From positions 1 to 47,253 of the IMG/VR virus record IMGVR_UViG_3300017788_003124: 47,253 nucleotides of DNA. One strand, given 5' to 3'. Position 1 is the stretch's first letter; each line of letters opens with the position of its first letter. The position numbers and the translations under genes are program-made. The notes under the pieces were generated by a model. The model searched no databases. It was not told the DNA's origin and saw only the letters and a program-made list of their open reading frames with translations. This DNA comes from a virus. This document shows, in pieces, positions 41,842 to 47,253 of this stretch.

Positions 41842-44800
41842 AACTTAATTCCAACATTTTTAATACAGTCCGTTCGGGTGTTATGGTTGGGGACACTAAG
41901 CCGTGTGGCCGTGTGACGGTTGAGCCTGACTGGTTTTTGCAGTCCACGCCTCCTGTGTGGGATGGTTCGATTCGGGGACCATTCAGATATTATCAAGATT
42001 TGTCGAACCCAGGTCTTGAGATTGAGGTGCCGAACATCAAGTCAATCAACATTGAACGTTCCCTTTCTCAAGATATTGCTACCTGCAGTATAGCTATTTA
42101 CAATCAGTGGCATGACTCTAATGATCCGTCTGCTCCGATTCCGATGTCCCCAGAGCTTGCGACCCAGCTTGGCAAACCCGGATATTTTTGGCCTCAGCGT
42201 GGCGAATCCGCTGAATCTCAAGAGTTATGGAATCAAGAACCTGGCCAAGGGGCCTACGAGAAGGATGGAACATATGATCCATCGTTTGATTGGACAAACG
42301 TTATTGTTCCCAATGCTTTGATTAGAACATATCAGGGATATGGCGGTTCTGATATTTCTGTGGAACAGGCAGTGAATAACGACAATATTATGCTTACTGG
42401 TGTTTGGTTGATCGATAGAATCACAGCTGGCACAGATGGAATTCTGACAGTTGAATGTCGCGATGTTGGCAGGCTCCTGCTAGAGCAGTTGACTTTTCCA
42501 CCGCTTGTTCCTAATGCCATATATCCATTAGAGTATGTGCCAGCAGGTACATCTATATTCGATTCAACTTTTTCTCCCACCCCAAGGTCTGCTGGTATAA
42601 GTCCAGCATCTTTTGGTGAAGCTAGATTATTATACTATAATTCTTCCACAGATGTTCTCCTTGGAGGGTCTAGCGTAAATGGTCCAGGTAATAATACTGG
42701 AGTTTTTGGAAATAAGGGCAGCTATGCCTCAGATGGCAATTACGAAACCTTTGCTCTCTCTCCAGCAGTTGAAGAACCAATGGATTCTGATGGATATTTT
42801 TGGTGGGAATTTGCCTTAGAGAAACCTGGTGGTTCAGGAAGAAAGATTCAAGGGGTTACATTTCTGCCGTGGGCAGGTGGATACACTGCATATATATCTG
42901 TTAAAAGATCCGGTTCTTGGCTCGGAAGCGATTCAGTTCCTGGCGGTCTTAGTCCAAAAACTTACATTAAGAAAATTAATGTTCCATTAAGAATTCCTGA
43001 TGGAAACGAAAAAGAAATTGATGTTGATTTCGGGCAGCCAGTGGAAGCTGATTATATTAGAATAACGTTAGCTCCTCCAATGTATTATTCTGGACAGGCT
43101 GATGGTTCCGGCAATCGGTATCGATGTGGAATTAAAAATATTTATGCTAGAGCTATAGGCGCAAACGCCCCTTCATACAACAGTTTAACAATTGATCAAC
43201 CTTGGTCTTTTGCTATGGCATCACATCCGGTTAGAGGATACTGGGTATGCGAAAGTAACGGATATGTGCATGGGTTTGGTGACGCAAGCAATTATGATTC
43301 TAGTGGTTTTGGTCCTGTAATTTTTGAACAGCCACCTCTTGAACCAGTTTATATTGCAATTGATGGAGTTTGGACAAAAAGATATCTTAATAGAATTCCA
43401 GATGGCGCCTATCCTAGCCCTGTGGCTGTTGACATGGCTGCCCATCCTTCTGGTGAAGGATATTGGATTTTAGATAATACCGGACGTGTTTATAACTATG
43501 GAATAGCTCAACTTCATTTAGGTTATCATCCTGGATTTAACTCGGCATTTCCTCCATATAACAGACTTCCAGATTGGATTTATTATGTAAAAGTACCTTG
43601 GTATGGTGAACTTTTTGCTGGGTTGGCAGTAACAGCAATGTCTATTGCTGCAACCCATACAGGAAATGGATATTGGGTTGTTTATTCGGATGGGTCAGTT
43701 AGAGGTTTTGGTGATGCTGTAATTAATGGTAGCTATGTTTGGCAAACTCCAAGAACAGCAGTGACTAATGCAAAGATAAATGAAAGAGTTTCTCTTACCC
43801 CAATTTTCTATCACAACCCAGATGGATCACATAATTTCCCTGGTGGCTCTCCGAGAGGAAATGCTGATGTTTTTGGTTTCAGGATTGCTGGCAGGGCTTC
43901 AAATGAGGAGATGTACGGATATTACAACAACTCTAGAAGAGGCACGGCGATTGCCGCACACCCTTATAAGACTGGATTTTGGGTTTCAGATGGCTCTGGC
44001 CAAGTTTGGGGTTATGGAGATGTTCAATATTATGGTCAATTAGAAAATCGTGTATACAATCAAACTTCTTCAACCTCTTTTAGGCTCGGTGGGTCAGATT
44101 TTCCGCATGGGATGTGTGCAACTAAAACAGGAAAAGGTTATTGGTTGTGTTTCGCTTCCGGAAAAATTGCAGCATTTGGGGATGCCGTAGATCAAGGAAC
44201 TCATGATATCTATTTAAATAATCCAGCTATTGATTTCACAATTCCAGCTGAAAAAAACCAGGACTGGTCATTTTTTAGATATCTTATTTGGGATATAGAC
44301 AGAGACCCTGATGGAAGCGGTTTTTGGGTCCAAGTCGCTAATGGTGATGTTAAAAGCTACAATAGCAAGGATTGGGGCAGGCCGGGATATTGGGGAAAGT
44401 CTGGTTATCGCTGGACTCAGGGCAACTATCAAGAGTACAGTGATATTGTAAAAGATCTTTTGGCTTGGTCTGGTTTTACTTCTTACGATGACTCTGTTGA
44501 TGAAACCATTAAAAGATGGAATGGCAGCAATGCCGCAGTGCTGAATTCTGGACAAAGTTACACTGTTGGTGACTATACTTTAACTATGGATGCTGGCGGT
44601 GACCTAATTTTGCGTGAAGATGCTACTATTGTTTGGCGTTCTAACCAATCTTTTGTTGGAACATATTCTGGAACTGTTGCTGGTTCGCGACTTTTGATGC
44701 AAGCTGATGGAAACTTGGTGATCTACACTTCTTCGGGTGTTCCTAAGTTTGATACCGGAACTTTCAACAACCCTGGCTCATATCTAATTTTAAGAGATGA

Positions 44801-45803
44801 TGGGCACCTTTCGGTGGTTTCTCGTGGCGGCTCAGATCTTGTTGTTCTTCATAGGGGGTCACCTAACGCATATGATAGACCTGGAATATATGGCAATGTT
44901 GAATCAACGGGAATTTATACTGACAAAAGGATTCCTGGGGATAAGTTTGATAAGAGAACTGTTTTAGATTGCATTAATGAAATAAAGCAGGTTGTTGGAT
45001 ATAACGTTTATGTAGATCAAGATGGTAGAGTCCATTTTGAATCACCAAACTGGTGGAGTGCCGGTAACTTTGACGATGACGGTTTAAGAATATATGTCAC
45101 ATATGACGAAGAAGGTAACTTCACTAGAGTAAACGAGGGCACGGCTGGATCTGAGCCGTTCATTCCTGAGATAAATGAAGCGGTTTCTTTGACAAACTAC
45201 AGTTCAACACTTGATGGCGACTCTTTAAGGTCGCAGATCATCATCGGATCCGATGTGCCAGATGAAGATAACCCATCCGCTACTTCTTATATTAAATATA
45301 ATCCAGCTTCTGCTACTGACGAAATTAGACCGGGCGTTCCTGCTTTAAGAAATATTGTTCGTCCAGCTGTTTGGATTGATAATACGTTTACTAATAAAGA
45401 TGAGCAGCGTATTATGGCAGAGTTAATAAATCTTCAAATTTGGTTTAGTCAAAGAACGGGGTCAATAACATGTGTTGCAAATCCGAATTTTTCTATAAAT
45501 GATCAGATTAGAATTTTAGAAAGAAATACTAGTGAAACATATATTCACTATATTAGATCTATTTCATCTTCGATGGATTTAGATTCAGGTCAGTATGTTA
45601 TGAATTTGACAACAAATTGGTTAGGAGATTCTGATAATTGGGTTATTACTGGTTCTAATATATATAATCCAATTAGCAATATTTCTATTTCCGAAAAAGT
45701 TGATAGGTGGCAAAAGGTTACTGGTAGAAATCTTGTCTTTACTGGGACGGGAACACGTCAGCCAGTATTTACTGGAAGTTTGGGATCTAAGGTTACGTTA
45801 TGA
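41838..45803 (+). CDS. Large tail-tip protein with discoidin-like, propeller and lectin domains
   Basis: A 1321-residue tip protein. The N-terminal 230 residues (GLEIEVPNIKSINIERSLSQ, ITAGTDGILTVECRDVGRLL) and the C-terminal 290 (TVLDCINEIKQVVGYNVYVD, WFSQRTGSITCVANPNFSIN) read as two halves of a tail hub that has been split by long inserts. The inserts are a galactose-binding (F5/8 type C-like) domain (about 250-445), six propeller repeats (about 456-845) and a bulb-type lectin domain (about 900-1005). All are sugar-binding or surface-binding modules, so this is the likely receptor-binding protein. It overlaps the genes on both sides by 4 bases (ATGA). The domain order is visible; the exact receptor is not. 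Confidence 0.82.
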   Translation: MKLNSNIFNTVRSGVMVGDTKPCGRVTVEPDWFLQSTPPVWDGSIRGPFRYYQDLSNPGLEIEVPNIKSINIERSLSQDIATCSIAIYNQWHDSNDPSAPIPMSPELATQLGKPGYFWPQRGESAESQELWNQEPGQGAYEKDGTYDPSFDWTNVIVPNALIRTYQGYGGSDISVEQAVNNDNIMLTGVWLIDRITAGTDGILTVECRDVGRLLLEQLTFPPLVPNAIYPLEYVPAGTSIFDSTFSPTPRSAGISPASFGEARLLYYNSSTDVLLGGSSVNGPGNNTGVFGNKGSYASDGNYETFALSPAVEEPMDSDGYFWWEFALEKPGGSGRKIQGVTFLPWAGGYTAYISVKRSGSWLGSDSVPGGLSPKTYIKKINVPLRIPDGNEKEIDVDFGQPVEADYIRITLAPPMYYSGQADGSGNRYRCGIKNIYARAIGANAPSYNSLTIDQPWSFAMASHPVRGYWVCESNGYVHGFGDASNYDSSGFGPVIFEQPPLEPVYIAIDGVWTKRYLNRIPDGAYPSPVAVDMAAHPSGEGYWILDNTGRVYNYGIAQLHLGYHPGFNSAFPPYNRLPDWIYYVKVPWYGELFAGLAVTAMSIAATHTGNGYWVVYSDGSVRGFGDAVINGSYVWQTPRTAVTNAKINERVSLTPIFYHNPDGSHNFPGGSPRGNADVFGFRIAGRASNEEMYGYYNNSRRGTAIAAHPYKTGFWVSDGSGQVWGYGDVQYYGQLENRVYNQTSSTSFRLGGSDFPHGMCATKTGKGYWLCFASGKIAAFGDAVDQGTHDIYLNNPAIDFTIPAEKNQDWSFFRYLIWDIDRDPDGSGFWVQVANGDVKSYNSKDWGRPGYWGKSGYRWTQGNYQEYSDIVKDLLAWSGFTSYDDSVDETIKRWNGSNAAVLNSGQSYTVGDYTLTMDAGGDLILREDATIVWRSNQSFVGTYSGTVAGSRLLMQADGNLVIYTSSGVPKFDTGTFNNPGSYLILRDDGHLSVVSRGGSDLVVLHRGSPNAYDRPGIYGNVESTGIYTDKRIPGDKFDKRTVLDCINEIKQVVGYNVYVDQDGRVHFESPNWWSAGNFDDDGLRIYVTYDEEGNFTRVNEGTAGSEPFIPEINEAVSLTNYSSTLDGDSLRSQIIIGSDVPDEDNPSATSYIKYNPASATDEIRPGVPALRNIVRPAVWIDNTFTNKDEQRIMAELINLQIWFSQRTGSITCVANPNFSINDQIRILERNTSETYIHYIRSISSSMDLDSGQYVMNLTTNWLGDSDNWVITGSNIYNPISNISISEKVDRWQKVTGRNLVFTGTGTRQPVFTGSLGSKVTL
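42588..43172 (+). other. Galactose-binding (discoidin-like) domain in the tail-tip protein
   Basis: About residues 250-445. GSYASDGNYETFAL, then WWEFALEKPGGSGRKIQGVT and a late FGQPVEADYIRITLA give the strand order of an F5/8 type C-like beta-sandwich, which binds carbohydrate or surface ligands. The match is by pattern only. Confidence 0.6.
43195..44380 (+). repeat. Six propeller-type repeats in the tail-tip protein
   Basis: Copies at about residues 467, 541, 611, 713, 767 and 827 share the pattern GYW-5-6 residues-G-x-V-x-x-FGDA (for example GYWVVYSDGSVRGFGDA and GYWLCFASGKIAAFGDA). Such repeats are frequent in actinobacterial secreted proteins and build a beta-propeller. Six copies suit one closed ring. 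Confidence 0.75.
44533..44850 (+). other. Bulb-type (mannose-specific) lectin domain in the tail-tip protein
   Basis: About residues 900-1005. The sugar-binding signature Q-x-D-x-N-x-V-x-Y is complete at Q955, D957, N959, V961 and Y963 (LLMQADGNLVIYTSSG). A second partial copy is seen at YTLTMDAGGDLILREDAT and a third at YLILRDDGHLSVVSRGG. The family binds mannose-type sugars. Confidence 0.85.
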
Positions 45804-47253
45804 GCGATCAATCACCAGATGTTGGCATATCTTTATCGTATGACAATCTCGCAAATCTACCGAATATTTTAAGTCCAAAAGTTTATATAGATTTCACAAA
45901 CTTGCCTGTAACGGGACTTCCAGCCACCCCACCCAATACTACGGATAGTTTATCTTTCCATGATATTTATAGATTCAATGAACCACTTTTTGGCAGCACT
46001 ATCGTTGCGCTCACTTGGGACTCTTCTTACGATAAACAACTGCTCTATTTCGAAGAAAATAAAATTGGATTTATGGGAGGCTTCTCATTAACATCACAGG
46101 GTTTTTATTGTAAATCATTCTTTACTCCTCCGCTCGATCCTGACATTTGGGAAGTTTCTCTAGCATTCGTAGATTTTTTTATTACAGAGAACGATAGTTA
46201 TCCTGGCGCTTATCCTGATGGCTATGTTGGAGAGGGGATATGGGCAGTTTTTAGTAGCGAAACCCAAACTATGCAGATAAGATATCTAGACCAAGCTCAA
46301 GATGTGCAAGTTCTTGGATCCGCAAAATTCTCTCTTCAAAATACGGCAGGAAATCCAGTAGAAATAGGTTTTCAATGGGATGGATTTAAATCATTCAAAG
46401 CATATTATGGCAATAATTCAATAATAGCTAGAAGTGATATATCTGACTCTTTTGGCTCGGGACTATTTTATCCTGTCGCTACCATAGATTCTATCGTGGC
46501 ACCAGGTCCAGGCCCAATCACTGGGGGTATGGACTCTCTTGAATTTGGATGTTCAATTGGGTTTAATAATACAAATCCGTCCGGCCCAGAGCGTGGTGTA
46601 ACATTGGGTAATATATCTACTTCTGATTATGTAAATCTTGAAACTGTAGATCAAAATTCGTTTACTTCAACTGTTAGAAGTGTTGGACTGGACCCAGTGT
46701 TTACTTTGGATACCTGCCCTCCGGAATACTGTAATCCAGCTGGCGACGTTGAAGAAGGTAGTGTTAGGGTTGGGGTATTTTCAGGGGATGAATTAAAATT
46801 TGAGGAGCCTATTTGTGAATACTTGAGGTCCGACTTTTTCGAAGGAGGACTTTACGGTTACTATAGTAATGGTGATAAAATTAGAATTGTAGAATCAAGT
46901 TTGGGTGATAAGTATTTGGTATCAAGAAATCTTGATACTGGTCAATTCAATTTTATTCAGGTGATCGATGGTGAAATTGGCAACAATGGAGTTTATCATC
47001 AATATGTTCCAGGAGATATGGTCGATTTTGACTGGTTTAATGATAGGCTTTGGATTTGTGGCCAAGATTCGGGATACTCAATTAGGTCTTTTTCGGAAGC
47101 ATCTGATTATATAAGTGCAGACATTAATATTGCCAACCCTTCTACATGTAACTCAATTGCGTACCATCAGGAAAGCAATTCTTTTTACGCATCTTACCCC
47201 GAAGATGATGCGATCATACAGTATGATGCTGATGATGGATCTGTGCTGGATAC
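45800..47253 (+). CDS. Tail protein, incomplete at the window end
   Basis: This frame starts at ATG 45800 inside the previous stop (ATGA) and stays open to the last base, 484 codons so far. It begins MSDQSPDVGISLSYDNLANL. The rest is beta-rich, with IGFMGGFSLTSQGFYCKSFF near residue 95 and paired cysteines (TCPPEYCNP) at about residue 310. The late segments (FDWFNDRLWICGQDSGYSIR, then NSIAYHQESNSFYASYPEDD) look like propeller blades. It is probably another tail-tip or fibre protein; a part of the sequence is missing, so no family is named. Confidence 0.75.
   Translation, partial: MSDQSPDVGISLSYDNLANLPNILSPKVYIDFTNLPVTGLPATPPNTTDSLSFHDIYRFNEPLFGSTIVALTWDSSYDKQLLYFEENKIGFMGGFSLTSQGFYCKSFFTPPLDPDIWEVSLAFVDFFITENDSYPGAYPDGYVGEGIWAVFSSETQTMQIRYLDQAQDVQVLGSAKFSLQNTAGNPVEIGFQWDGFKSFKAYYGNNSIIARSDISDSFGSGLFYPVATIDSIVAPGPGPITGGMDSLEFGCSIGFNNTNPSGPERGVTLGNISTSDYVNLETVDQNSFTSTVRSVGLDPVFTLDTCPPEYCNPAGDVEEGSVRVGVFSGDELKFEEPICEYLRSDFFEGGLYGYYSNGDKIRIVESSLGDKYLVSRNLDTGQFNFIQVIDGEIGNNGVYHQYVPGDMVDFDWFNDRLWICGQDSGYSIRSFSEASDYISADINIANPSTCNSIAYHQESNSFYASYPEDDAIIQYDADDGSVLD

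Noticed and set aside
1-47253. tRNA genes, CRISPR arrays, insertion sequences, integrase or attachment sites
   Set aside because: I saw no cloverleaf, no regularly spaced repeats with unique spacers, no transposase or recombinase motif and no direct repeats flanking a module, apart from repeats inside coding sequences.

Overview
The window is part of the genome of a tailed double-stranded DNA phage, most likely a siphovirus: there is a tape measure protein, tail assembly chaperones with a frameshift site and one tail tube protein, and no sheath gene. Every gene I can support lies on the + strand, most of them packed end to end with overlaps of a few bases. No integrase, repressor, tRNA or CRISPR was seen, so nothing points to a prophage. 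The base composition is AT-leaning with strong preference for T-ending codons. An actinobacterial host is an inference. It rests on a WhiG/FliA-type sigma factor, r1t-like holin repeats and 'GYW...GFGDA' propeller repeats of the kind common in actinobacterial surface proteins.

Layout. 1-4.7 kb: a phage sigma factor, a monomeric B12-dependent (class II) ribonucleotide reductase, a small winged-helix protein, a tandem-duplicated holin-like protein, a PD-(D/E)XK resolvase-like nuclease and a small membrane protein. 4.7-11.6 kb: a sugar cassette of eight GT-A-type glycosyltransferases, one methyltransferase and one sugar-nucleotide epimerase/dehydratase. 11.7-16.6 kb: packaging genes, including a large terminase interrupted by two related inteins, one in Walker A and one after Walker B. 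16.6-24.2 kb: portal, protease, scaffold, probable decoration protein, major capsid protein and connector/completion genes. 24.2-27.2 kb: a fibre module with a collagen-like fibre whose body is far more GC-rich than the rest. 27.2-31.2 kb: tail completion, tail tube and tail assembly chaperones with a textbook -1 frameshift signal. 31.3-41.4 kb: a 3389-residue tape measure protein. 41.5 kb to the end: distal tail and tip proteins, including a large tip protein with a discoidin-like domain, propeller repeats and a bulb-type lectin domain. The last gene runs off the window.

The most unusual feature is the tape measure protein. Its N-terminal third carries what reads as an Arr-type (rifampin ADP-ribosyltransferase family) NAD+:ADP-ribosyltransferase domain with the H-Y-D residues in place, followed by a zinc metallopeptidase domain (HEWGH with a downstream E-x3-EA). 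Because tape measure proteins can be ejected with the DNA, this suggests a virion-delivered enzyme pair. Together with the two inteins in the ATPase motifs, the sugar cassette and the lectin-bearing tail tip, the window describes a long-tailed phage invested in glycan recognition or modification and possibly in early take-over of the host.

The only non-coding gaps are about 130 bases or shorter. They hold two strong intrinsic terminators (after the capsid and tail tube genes), weaker hairpins and one palindromic candidate promoter.
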